This document shows, piece after piece, positions 14,679 through 22,823 of a stretch of 25,738 bases of DNA (its first letter is position 1; each line of letters opens with the position of its first letter). This DNA comes from JAJPIG01 sp035504735 (GTDB lineage Bacteria > Desulfobacterota > Binatia > Binatales > Binataceae). The position numbers were made by a program, and so were the translations under genes. The notes beneath the pieces were generated by a model. It made no database searches and had not been told where the DNA came from. It worked only from the letters and a program-made list of their open reading frames with translations. The stretch spans positions 1 through 25,738 of the forward strand of contig DATJRJ010000199.1 in NCBI GenBank assembly GCA_035504735.1, written 5' to 3'.

Positions 14679-16487
14679 TCAGAGGCCTGTCCATCGATCG
14701 TCGGAGCGGAGCGGCAACTCGACCGTAAAGCTGGTGCCCTTGCCGAGCGTGCTCTCGACGAAGATGCGGCCGCCATGCGCTTCGACGATCTCTTTCGCGA
14801 TCGCCAGGCCCAAGCCTGCCGAGCCAGGCTCGGAACCATTGACGTTCCATTGCGCGAAACGTTCGAAGAGATGGTCTCGAACCTCGCGCGCGACGCCCGG
14901 GCCGGTGTCGCTGACCCTGAGCTGCACCATGTGGTCGGCCTCCTCGACCGCAATCGCGATGATTCCGCCGGTCGGGGTATATCGCAACGCGTTGGCGATC
15001 AGGTTGGACACCACCCACGAGAGCTTGACCGGATCGGCGAGGATTTGCGGCAGGGGTCCCGCGATCTGCTCGCTGAGCGTCACCTGCTTCTGCGCGGCTT
15101 GCAGCGCGAAGGTCTTCATCACCGCGGCCAGCAATTTGCCCAGCTCAACGGGTACCGTGCGCATCGCGATCGTCCCGGCTTCGCCGCGCGCCAGGTTGAG
15201 CAGGTCGTTGGCGAGATTACGAATCCTGCCCACGTCTTCGAGGATGGTGGTGAGCAGCTCGCGCTGTCGCGGATCGAAATTGTCCTTGGCCCGCTCCATG
15301 AGCTCGGCCGAGAGCGCCAGCGAGGTGAGTGGGGTATTGAGCTCGTGCGAGAGCGTCGCTACCAGGTTGGTGCGCGCCCGGTCCTTGTCGCGCAAATAAG
15401 TGATGTCCTGGAGAATCAGGATGGTGCCGAATGATTTACCGTCGCCCTGCCGCAGCGGCACCGGCTTCAGGATGTAGCTGTGATCCCGGCCGCGGACATG
15501 CAGGTCAACCTCGACGCGTTGCGAATCGAGCGGCTGATGGGCGGCGGCCCGCAGCCCGGCGCGCACCCGCAGGTAGTGCGGATGAGTGCTGTTGAGATCG
15601 TCGAATCCGCTTCCCAGCGCTTCCTCGCGCTCGACGCCGAGGATGATCGCGGCCACCTCATTGATATGCGTGACGATCCCTTCGGGATCGATCAGCACGA
15701 TGCCATCCTCGATGCTCTCGATAATCGCCTCGGTTTTGTTCTTCTCGTAGACCAGGCGATCGACGTTAAGCTTCTCGAACTGTTCGAGCCGCTCGGCCAT
15801 CTTGTTGAATTCCGCGGCCACGGCATCGAGCTCCGCCAACGCCTGCTTGCCCAGCCGCAGCGACGGTCCGCGCAGGCTGAAGCTGCGCAGGCGATCGGTC
15901 AGTTCCGCGAGCGGCTTGGAGATGTTCCAGGCGAGCGTCCAGGCAAGCGCGATGCCGAGCAGCAGCAAAAGAATCAGGCCGGCCGCAAATTCGTAGGTGA
16001 GGCGGTCGCCCATACGGGAGGCGCGGCTGTCGGCCCGGAACATCGCGTCGCTATTGATGGCGATCAGCCGATCGAGCCCGGTATGCAGGGCAGCGAACTC
16101 GTCGTCGTGAGCGTTGGGAGCACCACCGGCCGCGAGCTCGTCAAACAGCCTGCGGCCGCGCCGATCGATGTCGTGCGCCAGTGCATATTCTCCGACTTCG
16201 GTGATGTCGCCCTGCTCGACCTTGATCCAATAATCGAATTCGTCGCGACTGCGAGGCAGTACCTGCGCCGTCTTGCCATCGCGCTCGGCAAGCTGCAGGT
16301 CCCACAAAGCCGCGTGCATATGTTGCGATGCCTCGATGCTGACATAATTGCGATAAAGCGTCTTGCGGATAGCGCCGCCCAGCCGTTGGACCTCCGGCAG
16401 GGCCAGGCCGCCCAGCACCAGCGCGATGATCAGCATCGCCAGGGAGCCGTTGCGAATGCGGTTGCGCAGCGACGGCGGTTGCATCAT
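14679..16487 (-). CDS. Membrane sensor histidine kinase (HAMP-PAS-HisKA-HATPase) of the kdp operon
   Basis: This is a 602-residue inner-membrane kinase. Transmembrane helix 1 is at about 16-31, a periplasmic region at about 35-165, helix 2 at about 167-189, HAMP at about 190-240, PAS from about 252 (SIEDGIVLIDPEGIVTHINE), then HisKA with the phosphorylated His381 in LSHELNTPL. The ATP-binding domain has NLIANALRYTP (N box, 495-505), DTGPGV (527-532) and GLGLAIAKEIVEAHGG (558-573). This is not the four-helix KdpD kinase domain. The start codon ATG at 16487 overlaps the stop of the KdpD-like gene (ATGA), indicating translational coupling. I infer that it supplies the kinase half of a split KdpD system for potassium or turgor sensing. 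No response regulator is adjacent. Confidence 0.92.
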   Translation of the reverse strand: MMQPPSLRNRIRNGSLAMLIIALVLGGLALPEVQRLGGAIRKTLYRNYVSIEASQHMHAALWDLQLAERDGKTAQVLPRSRDEFDYWIKVEQGDITEVGEYALAHDIDRRGRRLFDELAAGGAPNAHDDEFAALHTGLDRLIAINSDAMFRADSRASRMGDRLTYEFAAGLILLLLLGIALAWTLAWNISKPLAELTDRLRSFSLRGPSLRLGKQALAELDAVAAEFNKMAERLEQFEKLNVDRLVYEKNKTEAIIESIEDGIVLIDPEGIVTHINEVAAIILGVEREEALGSGFDDLNSTHPHYLRVRAGLRAAAHQPLDSQRVEVDLHVRGRDHSYILKPVPLRQGDGKSFGTILILQDITYLRDKDRARTNLVATLSHELNTPLTSLALSAELMERAKDNFDPRQRELLTTILEDVGRIRNLANDLLNLARGEAGTIAMRTVPVELGKLLAAVMKTFALQAAQKQVTLSEQIAGPLPQILADPVKLSWVVSNLIANALRYTPTGGIIAIAVEEADHMVQLRVSDTGPGVAREVRDHLFERFAQWNVNGSEPGSAGLGLAIAKEIVEAHGGRIFVESTLGKGTSFTVELPLRSDDRWTGL

Positions 16488-17686
16488 GACCCCTCGGCGG
16501 CCTGCTCGGCGACCACTTCGAGATCGAAATCGCGGCAAACAGTCATCAGCCTGGAGGTCACAGAACGGCGAAACAGGCGCGTCCACAAGCTCGGGTGTGT
16601 CCGACCAATCACCATTCGGGTGATCTTCCGCTCTTGAGCGAATTCGAGCAGCGCTTTGACCACATCCGGCGACTTGAGCCACACCACCTCGGCGCCCATA
16701 TCGGCGGCTAGGTTGATGTTGTCCAGCAGGGCCCGGAAATTCGCAGTGCTGATCTTCTGTACCGACTCCGACGGCGTCTCGACGTGCACCGCGAACCAGT
16801 CGGCGTTAAGCTGGGCCGCCGTGCGCGCGGCCTTGCGCAGCAGATCCTCGCTGCCCTGAGGGTTCGATGACAGGCAGACCATCACGCGCTCGGTAACAGA
16901 GGTCCGCCGTCCACCTTCGCGCTTGCGCGATTCCAGCTCCTCGCGATGGCGGCTCTGATCGAGCGCCACTTCGCGCAGCGCCAACTCGCGCAACGACGCC
17001 AGATTGCTCGGCCGGAAGAAATTCTTGAGCGCCTGCTCGATCCGGTCGGGCGGATAAATCTTGCCCTCGCGCAGCCGCTCGCGCAGATCGTCTACCGAAA
17101 TGTCGACCGTCACCACCTGGTCGGCGCGGGTCAGAAAAGTATCGGGAACCGTCTCCCGGATCTCGACCCCGGTTATCCGCCGCACCATCTGGTTGAGGCT
17201 TTCGAGGTGCTGGATGTTGAGCGCGGTGATGATGTTGATACCGCTCGCGATCAGCTCCTCGACATCCTGAAAGCGCTTGTTGTGTTTGGACCCGGAGACA
17301 TTGCTGTGCGCCAGCTCGTCGATCACCGCGAATTCGGGCTTACGCGCCAGGATGGCGTCGACATCCATCTCCTCGAGCACTACACCGCGGTATGGAATCT
17401 CGCGCAGCGGGACCCGTTCGAGATCCCCGATGCGCGCCTCGGTTTCCGCCCGGCCATGGGTCTCGATGAATCCGAGCACCACGTCATGCCCCTGCTCGCG
17501 GAGCTGATGGGCCTCCTGCAGCATCCGGTAGGTTTTCCCGACCCCGGCCGCGCTACCGAGATAGACCTTGAGACGCCCCTTCTGCGCCTGCGCCTCCAGG
17601 CCGAGGAATGTTTCGGGATCCTTACGATCCTCCTCTTTCATGCGCTGATTGGTCCGGACCTGCCTCCGAGGCTGATCCTGTGTCAC
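16484..17686 (-). CDS. kdpD: KdpD N-terminal sensor protein (KdpD domain plus universal stress domain), no kinase
   Basis: This 400-residue protein equals the cytoplasmic N-terminal half of KdpD. The KdpD domain (about 35-245) has Walker A GSAAGVGKT at 44-52 and a Walker B-like VIDELAHSN at 121-129, followed by NIQHLESLNQMV (157-168), all typical. Residues about 266-395 form a universal-stress-type ATP-binding domain ending in VIGRTHPSLWTRLFRRSV. The four-helix membrane segment, GAF-like region and kinase of full KdpD (about 890 residues) are absent; a separate kinase follows with ATGA overlap. In other bacteria short KdpD forms without kinase are known (Anabaena, Deinococcus). The start is uncertain: GTG at 17686, or ATG at 17641 (MKEEDRKDPE), which matches usual KdpD N-termini better; neither has a strong Shine-Dalgarno. 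Confidence 0.92.
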   Translation of the reverse strand: MTQDQPRRQVRTNQRMKEEDRKDPETFLGLEAQAQKGRLKVYLGSAAGVGKTYRMLQEAHQLREQGHDVVLGFIETHGRAETEARIGDLERVPLREIPYRGVVLEEMDVDAILARKPEFAVIDELAHSNVSGSKHNKRFQDVEELIASGINIITALNIQHLESLNQMVRRITGVEIRETVPDTFLTRADQVVTVDISVDDLRERLREGKIYPPDRIEQALKNFFRPSNLASLRELALREVALDQSRHREELESRKREGGRRTSVTERVMVCLSSNPQGSEDLLRKAARTAAQLNADWFAVHVETPSESVQKISTANFRALLDNINLAADMGAEVVWLKSPDVVKALLEFAQERKITRMVIGRTHPSLWTRLFRRSVTSRLMTVCRDFDLEVVAEQAAEGS

Positions 17687-17716
17687 GAAATGCCGCGCAT
17701 TAAAACCATCGGCCTC

Positions 17717-18022
17717 TCAAGTCAGGATGGTGAGGCCGCCAGCGACGATTAGGGCGCCACCGACGAGGGTCCGCGCTGCGGGAACCTCCTGAAAAAACAG
17801 CAGCGCGATTACCTGCGAGACCACGAAGAAGATTGCGATGTAGCAACCCATCAGCCGGCCGTAATCGAGACTGCCCTGGTTTACCAGGATGCCGTAAATC
17901 ACCAAGGTGACCGCGCCCGCCGCCAAAAACAGCCATTGACGGGCAAGGCCGTCACGAATCATTGCGATGCCGGTGGTCTCCAGCAGCGCAGCGCCAATCA
18001 TAATCACCACACCTCGAAGCAT
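17717..18022 (-). CDS. Small four-helix membrane protein, SMR/EmrE-like or YnfA-like, inside the kdp operon
   Basis: This 101-residue very hydrophobic protein has four predicted transmembrane helices (about 4-22, 30-48, 59-77, 84-101). It aligns by eye with small multidrug resistance proteins: a membrane-embedded glutamate at Glu15 in helix 1 (compare EmrE Glu14), a helix 3 region containing GRLMGCYIAIFFVVSQ, and a FFQEVPAARTLVGGALIVAGG end. YnfA-type proteins are an equally good guess. Such proteins work as antiparallel dimers exporting cations against protons, but the function here is unproven. AAGGGGAG 6 nt before the ATG at 18022 is a strong Shine-Dalgarno. It lies 11 nt after kdpC and 30 nt before kdpD, so it is clearly part of the operon. 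This is not a canonical Kdp component. Confidence 0.8.
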   Translation of the reverse strand: MLRGVVIMIGAALLETTGIAMIRDGLARQWLFLAAGAVTLVIYGILVNQGSLDYGRLMGCYIAIFFVVSQVIALLFFQEVPAARTLVGGALIVAGGLTILT

Positions 18023-18033
18023 CGTTTCTCCCC

Positions 18034-18633
18034 TTACGGACCCTTCATGCTCACGCGCGGCGCCTTGCTGAGATCGTCCAATGCCAGGTTAAGCTCGAGC
18101 ACGTTGACTCCGGGTTCGCCTAGCATATCACCCCATCGCGGCCGCGTATGGCTGCGCACCATCGCACGTAGCTGCCCTGCGCTGAGACCCCGCGTTTTGG
18201 CAATCGCCGGAACCTGTAAATCGGCCGCCGCCGGGCTGATTTCCGGGTCAAGCCCGCTACCCGAGGCAGTCACGATATCGATCGGCACCTGCGCCGCGGT
18301 AATCCCAGGGTTCTTCTCGATCAACTCCTTGAGTCGCTGCGCCACGGTGGTGATCAGAATTTTGTTGGTTGGGCCAAGGTTGGAGCCGCTCGAGGCGGAG
18401 GCGTCGTAACCCTTGTCGCCGGCGGCCGAGGGCCGTCCATGAAAATAGCGCGGCGAAGAAAAGTTCTGTCCGATCAGCGCCGACCCGACCACCCGGCCAT
18501 CGTGAGAAAGCAGACTGCCCTGCGCTTGAAATGGAAACAGCAGGTTCGCCAACCCCGCCATTACGAGCGGATAAATGATGCCGGTCAGTACGGTCAGCAC
18601 CACGGTCATTTTCACGGCTGTCCAGAAGGTCAT
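18034..18633 (-). CDS. kdpC: Potassium-transporting ATPase subunit KdpC
   Basis: KdpC is 199 residues long and stabilises the KdpFABC complex. One N-terminal transmembrane helix (about 8-31, VVLTVLTGIIYPLVMAGLANL) is followed by a periplasmic domain with the family signatures GSALIGQNF, PRYFHGRPSA, ASSGSNLGPTN, VTASGSGLDPEISPAAA and VNVLELNLAL. Length is typical (190-200). GGAGAA lies just before the ATG at 18633. It starts 19 nt after the kdpB stop and is followed 11 nt later by the SMR-like gene. Confidence 0.97.
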   Translation of the reverse strand: MTFWTAVKMTVVLTVLTGIIYPLVMAGLANLLFPFQAQGSLLSHDGRVVGSALIGQNFSSPRYFHGRPSAAGDKGYDASASSGSNLGPTNKILITTVAQRLKELIEKNPGITAAQVPIDIVTASGSGLDPEISPAAADLQVPAIAKTRGLSAGQLRAMVRSHTRPRWGDMLGEPGVNVLELNLALDDLSKAPRVSMKGP

Positions 18634-18652
18634 CGCTTTTCTCCGGTTCCGC

Positions 18653-20692
18653 TTAGGCGAGATGCAAGGCGGCGACCACCATGTCGATTGCCTTGATACC
18701 GACGAACGGCACGATTACTCCGCCCAGGCCATAGATCAGAAGGTTGCGAGTCAGGATCGCGGCCGCGCCCAGCGGCCGGTACTGAACCCCGCGCAGCGCC
18801 AATGGGATCAGCGCGATGATGATCAGGGCATTGAAGATGACGGCCGACAAAATCGCGCTTTGCGGCGTCGCCAGATGCATGATGTTGAGCGACTGCAGCT
18901 CGGGATAGCCAATCACGAACATGGCAGGGATGATCGCGAAGTATTTGGCGACGTCATTGGCGATCGAGAAGGTAGTCAGCGCGCCGCGTGTGATCAGCAA
19001 CTGCTTGCCGATTTCCACCACCTCCATGATCTTGGTCGGATTGGAATCCAGGTCGACCATGTTGCCGGCTTCGCGCGCGGCTTGCGTACCGGCATTCATC
19101 GCGATGCCGACGTCAGCCTGCGCCAACGCCGGCGCATCGTTAGTGCCATCGCCGATCATCGCCACCAGCTTGCCCTGCGCCTGCTCCTCGCGAATCAGGC
19201 GCAGTTTGGTCTCCGGGGTCGCCTCGGCGCGGAAGTCGTCGACGCCCGATTCATGCGCGATCGCGGCGGCGGTGAGCGGATTGTCGCCGGTGATCATCAC
19301 GGTCCGCATCCCCATCGCGCGCAAACGGGCGAAGCGCTCGCGGATGCCCTCCTTGATGATGTCCTTCAGATGAATCACGCCGAAAATCCGGGTCTGGTCG
19401 GCCACTACCAGCGGAGTGCCGCCGCTTCTGGAAATACGTTCTATAATGCCCGCCAGCTCGGCTGGCACCGTAGCGCCATTTTCGCGCGCGAACTGGACGA
19501 TCTGATCGCCGGCGCCCTTGCGGAGCTTACGCGTGCCGATATCCACCCCGCTCATCCGGGTCAGCGCCGAAAATGCGATAAACCGCGCATCGCGCTCCGC
19601 CAGCTCGCGGCCGCGCAGGTTGTATTGATTCTTCGCCAGCACCACGATCGAACGGCCTTCGGGAGTTTCATCCGCCAGCGAGGCGAGCTGCGCCGCGTCG
19701 GCCAGCTCCTCGATACGCACGTCGAGGACCGGGATGAACTCGGTCGCCATCCGATTGCCGAGCGTGATGGTGCCGGTCTTATCGAGTAGCAGCGTGTCGA
19801 CGTCGCCGGCGGCCTCGACGGCGCGACCCGACATCGCGAGCACGTTGTGCTGCACCAGCCGATCCATCCCGGCAATTCCGATCGCTGACAGCAACCCACC
19901 AATGGTGGTTGGGATCAGGCAGACCAGCAGCGCGACCAGCACTGGCAGCGACAGCGAGGTGCCGCCGTAAAGCGCAAAGGGATAGAGGCTCACGCAGACC
20001 AGCATAAAGATGATCGTGAGGCCGGCGAGCAGGATGCTAAGCGCGATCTCGTTGGGCGTTCGCTGCCGCTGCGCGCCTTCGACCAGCGCGATCATCCGAT
20101 CCATGAAGGTCTCGCCGGGATTCGCCGTAATCCGGACCTTGATCCAGTCCGAGATCACGGTGGTGCCGCCGGTGACGGCGCTGCGATCGCCGCCGCTTTC
20201 GCGGATGACCGGCGCCGACTCGCCGGTGATCGCCGCTTCGTTGACCGCCGCCACACCCTCGACCACTTCGCCGTCGCCCGGAATCACTTCGCCGGCCCTC
20301 ACCAGCACGATGTCATCGCGCCGCAGCGAGGTGGCCGGGACCATTATTTCCTGGTTCTCCTTGAGCTGCCGGGCCTGCGTCTCGATACGCGAGCGGCGCA
20401 GATTATCGGCCTGAGCCTTGCCGCGACCCTCAGCCATCGCTTCGGCAAAATTGGCGAAGCCGACGGTGAACCACAGCCAGATAGCGATCTGCAGCTCGAA
20501 AGCCGCCAGCCCGGTATGCCCTTCAAAGAAGTCGCGGCCGAGAATCAACGTGACCGCCAGCGCCGTCACTTCGACCACGAACATGACCGGATTTCTCGCC
20601 TGGATACGCGGATCGAACTTGTACAGCGAATCGATCAGCGCGCCTTTAACGATCGCAGCGTCCCACAGCGCGGTTGCCTTGCGCTCAGCCAT
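18653..20692 (-). CDS. kdpB: Potassium-transporting P-type ATPase subunit KdpB
   Basis: KdpB is 679 residues (E. coli 682), the ATP-hydrolysing subunit. The phosphorylation motif DKTGTIT has the catalytic Asp304; the actuator loop TGES is at 156-159, where Ser159 corresponds to the inhibitory phosphoserine of E. coli KdpB. The membrane motif PTTIGG is at 261-266 and the hinge GDGTND at 514-519. All key residues are intact. A strong purine-rich Shine-Dalgarno (GGAGAGGTGGAG) precedes the ATG at 20692, which is 21 nt after the kdpA stop. ATP hydrolysis here drives K+ uptake through KdpA. Confidence 0.98.
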   Translation of the reverse strand: MAERKATALWDAAIVKGALIDSLYKFDPRIQARNPVMFVVEVTALAVTLILGRDFFEGHTGLAAFELQIAIWLWFTVGFANFAEAMAEGRGKAQADNLRRSRIETQARQLKENQEIMVPATSLRRDDIVLVRAGEVIPGDGEVVEGVAAVNEAAITGESAPVIRESGGDRSAVTGGTTVISDWIKVRITANPGETFMDRMIALVEGAQRQRTPNEIALSILLAGLTIIFMLVCVSLYPFALYGGTSLSLPVLVALLVCLIPTTIGGLLSAIGIAGMDRLVQHNVLAMSGRAVEAAGDVDTLLLDKTGTITLGNRMATEFIPVLDVRIEELADAAQLASLADETPEGRSIVVLAKNQYNLRGRELAERDARFIAFSALTRMSGVDIGTRKLRKGAGDQIVQFARENGATVPAELAGIIERISRSGGTPLVVADQTRIFGVIHLKDIIKEGIRERFARLRAMGMRTVMITGDNPLTAAAIAHESGVDDFRAEATPETKLRLIREEQAQGKLVAMIGDGTNDAPALAQADVGIAMNAGTQAAREAGNMVDLDSNPTKIMEVVEIGKQLLITRGALTTFSIANDVAKYFAIIPAMFVIGYPELQSLNIMHLATPQSAILSAVIFNALIIIALIPLALRGVQYRPLGAAAILTRNLLIYGLGGVIVPFVGIKAIDMVVAALHLA

Positions 20693-20713
20693 CGGAATCT
20701 ACTCCACCTCTCC

Positions 20714-22441
20714 TTAGAAAAGCTTGCCGCGTACCATCATCAGATGCTCGACGATCGGGCCCAGTGCATCGGCCGGGAAAAACGTTAGCGCAGCGACGAT
20801 CAGGATGACGCCGATCAGCAGCACGACGAACATCGCGCCGTCGGTCGGAAACGTCCCGGCGCTCGGTGGCACCGCCTTTTTGCCGACCAGCGAGCCGGCC
20901 AGCGCCAGCACCGGCACCTTCATCATGAAGCGCCCGAACAGCATCACGATCGCCAACGTAACGTTATAGAAGGGGGAGTTGGCGTTGAGGCCGGCGAAGG
21001 CCGAGCCGTTGTTCGCCGACGCTTCCGTATAGGCATAGAGGATTTGCGTAAATCCGTGCGGACCGGGATTCGTGATGCCCGCGAGGCCCGGTTTGATCAC
21101 CACCGCGATACCCGCCGGAAGCAGAATCACGGCCGGAAAGATCAGGATGAAGAGCATCGCGAGCTTCATCTCGCGCCCCTCGATCTTCTTGCCCAGGTAC
21201 TCCGGCGTCCGCCCCACCATCAGGCCCGCGATGAACACCGACAGCACCGCCATCACCAACATCCCGTAGAGCCCCGAGCCCACACCGCCGAAAATAATCT
21301 CGCCGATCTGCATGTCGACCAGCGGCACCAGGCCGCCGAGCGGCGTGAAGCTGTCGTGCATCGAATTCACCGCGCCGCACGAGGTATCGGTCGTGACCGT
21401 CGCCCACAGCGCCGAGTTGACGATTCCGAAGCGGACTTCCTTGCCCTCCATATTGCCGCCGCTTTGCGCGGCGCTCGCCCGCGTGTCGATACCCATCGCG
21501 GCGAACTGCGGAATGCCGCGCTGTTCGGCCCAGATCGCCGACCCAGCGCCGATCAGGAACAGGATCACCATCGCCGCCAACAACGCCCATCCCTGTCGCC
21601 GATCCCCCGCCATCTGACCGAAGGTATGCGTGAGACCAGCGCCGATGATGAAGATCGCGAGCAATTCGATCAGGTTGGTGAGCGGAGTCGGATTCTCATA
21701 GGGATGAGCTGAATTGGCGTTCATGAAGCCGCCGCCGTTGGTCCCGAGCTCCTTGATGATCTCCTGCGAGGCGACCGGCCCCTGCGCGATGGTCTGGCTC
21801 GCTCCTTCGACGGTTTTGGCCTGCGTATAATGACTGAAATTATCCGGCACTCCCTGCCATACCAGGACCAGCGCGCCGACTATGCTGATCGGCAGCAATA
21901 TCCAGAGCGTCGCGCGGGTCAAATCGACCCAGAAATTTCCGAGCGTATGCGCGCTGCGGCGCACGAAGCCACGAATCACCGCGATTGCAACCGCGATTCC
22001 GGCCGCTGCAGAGACAAAATTATGGAAGGCGAGCCCGGTCATCTGCGTGAGATAGCTCATGGTCGATTCGCCGCCGTACGCTTGCCAGTTGGTATTGGTC
22101 GTGAAGCTGGCGGCGGTGTTGAAGGCCAGGTCCGGCGCCACCGCACCGAACTTCTGCGGATTGAGCGGCAGCAACCCCTGCAAGCGCTCGAGCCCGTAAA
22201 GCATCAGCATTCCGGCTGCGCTGAACAGCAGCATCGAAATCGCATACTCGACCCAGGTCTGCTCGGTGCCAGGATAAACCCCGCAGAGCCGATAGATAGT
22301 GCGTTCGAGCGGCCGCAACACCGGATCGAGGAAAGTCTTCTCGCCCGAGAAGACGCGCGCCATGTAGAGGCCCATCGGCACGCTCGCGACGATGACCAGG
22401 ATCGTAAACAATCCCACTTGAAAGAGCGTGTTACTCAGCAC
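20714..22441 (-). CDS. kdpA: Potassium-transporting ATPase channel subunit KdpA, GTG start
   Basis: KdpA is 575 residues (E. coli 557), the K+-selective superfamily-of-K-transporters-type membrane subunit. The four pore-loop selectivity segments are present: TNTNWQAYGGE (115-125), GTNGGGF (233-239), CGAVNSMH (355-362) and SANNGSAF (475-482). About ten transmembrane helices are evident. The start is GTG at 22441, giving the usual N-terminus LSNTLFQVGLF; its Shine-Dalgarno AGGAG overlaps the kdpF stop codon (TAGGAG), so the two genes should be translated in tandem. The nearby ATG at 22443 is out of frame and meets a stop two codons later. Confidence 0.98.
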   Translation of the reverse strand: MLSNTLFQVGLFTILVIVASVPMGLYMARVFSGEKTFLDPVLRPLERTIYRLCGVYPGTEQTWVEYAISMLLFSAAGMLMLYGLERLQGLLPLNPQKFGAVAPDLAFNTAASFTTNTNWQAYGGESTMSYLTQMTGLAFHNFVSAAAGIAVAIAVIRGFVRRSAHTLGNFWVDLTRATLWILLPISIVGALVLVWQGVPDNFSHYTQAKTVEGASQTIAQGPVASQEIIKELGTNGGGFMNANSAHPYENPTPLTNLIELLAIFIIGAGLTHTFGQMAGDRRQGWALLAAMVILFLIGAGSAIWAEQRGIPQFAAMGIDTRASAAQSGGNMEGKEVRFGIVNSALWATVTTDTSCGAVNSMHDSFTPLGGLVPLVDMQIGEIIFGGVGSGLYGMLVMAVLSVFIAGLMVGRTPEYLGKKIEGREMKLAMLFILIFPAVILLPAGIAVVIKPGLAGITNPGPHGFTQILYAYTEASANNGSAFAGLNANSPFYNVTLAIVMLFGRFMMKVPVLALAGSLVGKKAVPPSAGTFPTDGAMFVVLLIGVILIVAALTFFPADALGPIVEHLMMVRGKLF

Positions 22442-22449
22442 ATGGTCTC

Positions 22450-22542
22450 CTAGAACTTCTCAGGACGCAGCATCGCGTAGACCAGGTAGGCGGTCAGGGC
22501 GACCGCCATTATCGAGCCCATTATCAGCTCCCACGGCGTCAT
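22450..22542 (-). CDS. kdpF: KdpF, 30-residue stabilising subunit
   Basis: The minus strand encodes a 30-residue peptide beginning MTPWELIMGS and ending YAMLRPEKF, with one transmembrane helix between. The LxYxxLRPEKF-like end is the hallmark of KdpF, the lipid-like peptide that stabilises the KdpFABC complex in the inner membrane. Its ATG (22542) overlaps the TGA of the preceding 27-residue frame (ATGA), and its stop overlaps the kdpA Shine-Dalgarno. Confidence 0.95.
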   Translation of the reverse strand: MTPWELIMGSIMAVALTAYLVYAMLRPEKF

Positions 22543-22622
22543 AATTTTGTGCACCCCCAGACGTAGGCTAGTGCGATCGCGAAGAACAGAAGCGTGGCGG
22601 CGACGAACGTTGCATCGAGCAT
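22539..22622 (-). CDS. 27-residue single-helix membrane peptide leading the kdp operon
   Basis: This tiny frame starts MLDATFVAATLLFF and ends ALAYVWGCTKL. It is one transmembrane helix with a short Gly-Cys-Lys tail. Its TGA overlaps the kdpF ATG as ATGA, indicating translational coupling. I recall similar small frames (helix followed by GCxxL) upstream of kdpF in other genomes, usually left unannotated or as hypothetical proteins. It may be an extra small subunit, a leader peptide or a coupling frame for kdpF. No Shine-Dalgarno is seen; the start lies 4 nt after a potential leader hairpin. Confidence 0.7.
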   Translation of the reverse strand: MLDATFVAATLLFFAIALAYVWGCTKL

Positions 22623-22626
22623 GATT

Positions 22627-22665
22627 TGGGGATGAGGAGCAGGCGGCATGCCTGAAAGATCCCCA
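22627..22665 (-). promoter_or_regulatory. Leader hairpin immediately upstream of the first kdp-operon frame
   Basis: On the minus strand TGGGGAT (22665-22659) pairs with ATCCCCA (22633-22627), and inside it CAGGC (22654-22650) pairs with GCCTG (22644-22640) around a 5-nt loop. The stem ends 4 nt before the ATG of the 27-residue frame and occupies the place of a ribosome binding site. The 3' strand includes CTCCTC, a mimic of the anti-Shine-Dalgarno. Translational control of the operon is a possible role. Confidence 0.4.
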
Positions 22666-22679
22666 GCAAGCACGTCATA

Positions 22680-22732
22680 TTCATAGGACCAAGTGGCGGC
22701 GACAATGCAAATTGCCGCATCGTTGCAATGCA
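22680..22732 (-). promoter_or_regulatory. Candidate kdp promoter with tandem CAATGCA half-sites
   Basis: Read on the minus strand, TATGAA (22685-22680) could be a -10 box. Upstream, TGCATTG occurs twice (22709-22703 and 22732-22726), spaced 23 bp, about two helical turns; the nearer copy overlaps the expected -35 region. A dyad ATTGC-N9-GCAAT (22711-22729) lies between or overlaps them. Such tandem sites suit a response regulator of the KdpE/OmpR type, but this is inference and the promoter match is weak. Confidence 0.3.
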
Positions 22733-22823
22733 GAATGAAATGCGGACTAATGTGGTTGCGGCTGGGACGACGACTGGATGTGACGATAATCGACCGCCGC
22801 AGCAGCCCGGCGGAGAAAGAGGA

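Noticed and set aside
13849..15399. A 516-residue plus-strand frame across the hydantoinase 3' end and the histidine kinase
   Set aside because: It overlaps two well-supported genes, has no domain motif, and is rich in Arg, Ser and Pro as expected of a shadow frame.
14679..16682. A longer histidine kinase starting at 16682
   Set aside because: The extra 65 residues lie inside the KdpD-like gene in another frame and look random; the ATGA overlap at 16487 is the natural start.
18575..19789. A 404-residue plus-strand frame opposite kdpB
   Set aside because: It is fully antisense to an intact kdpB with all its catalytic motifs, and is His/Arg/Gln-rich without motifs.
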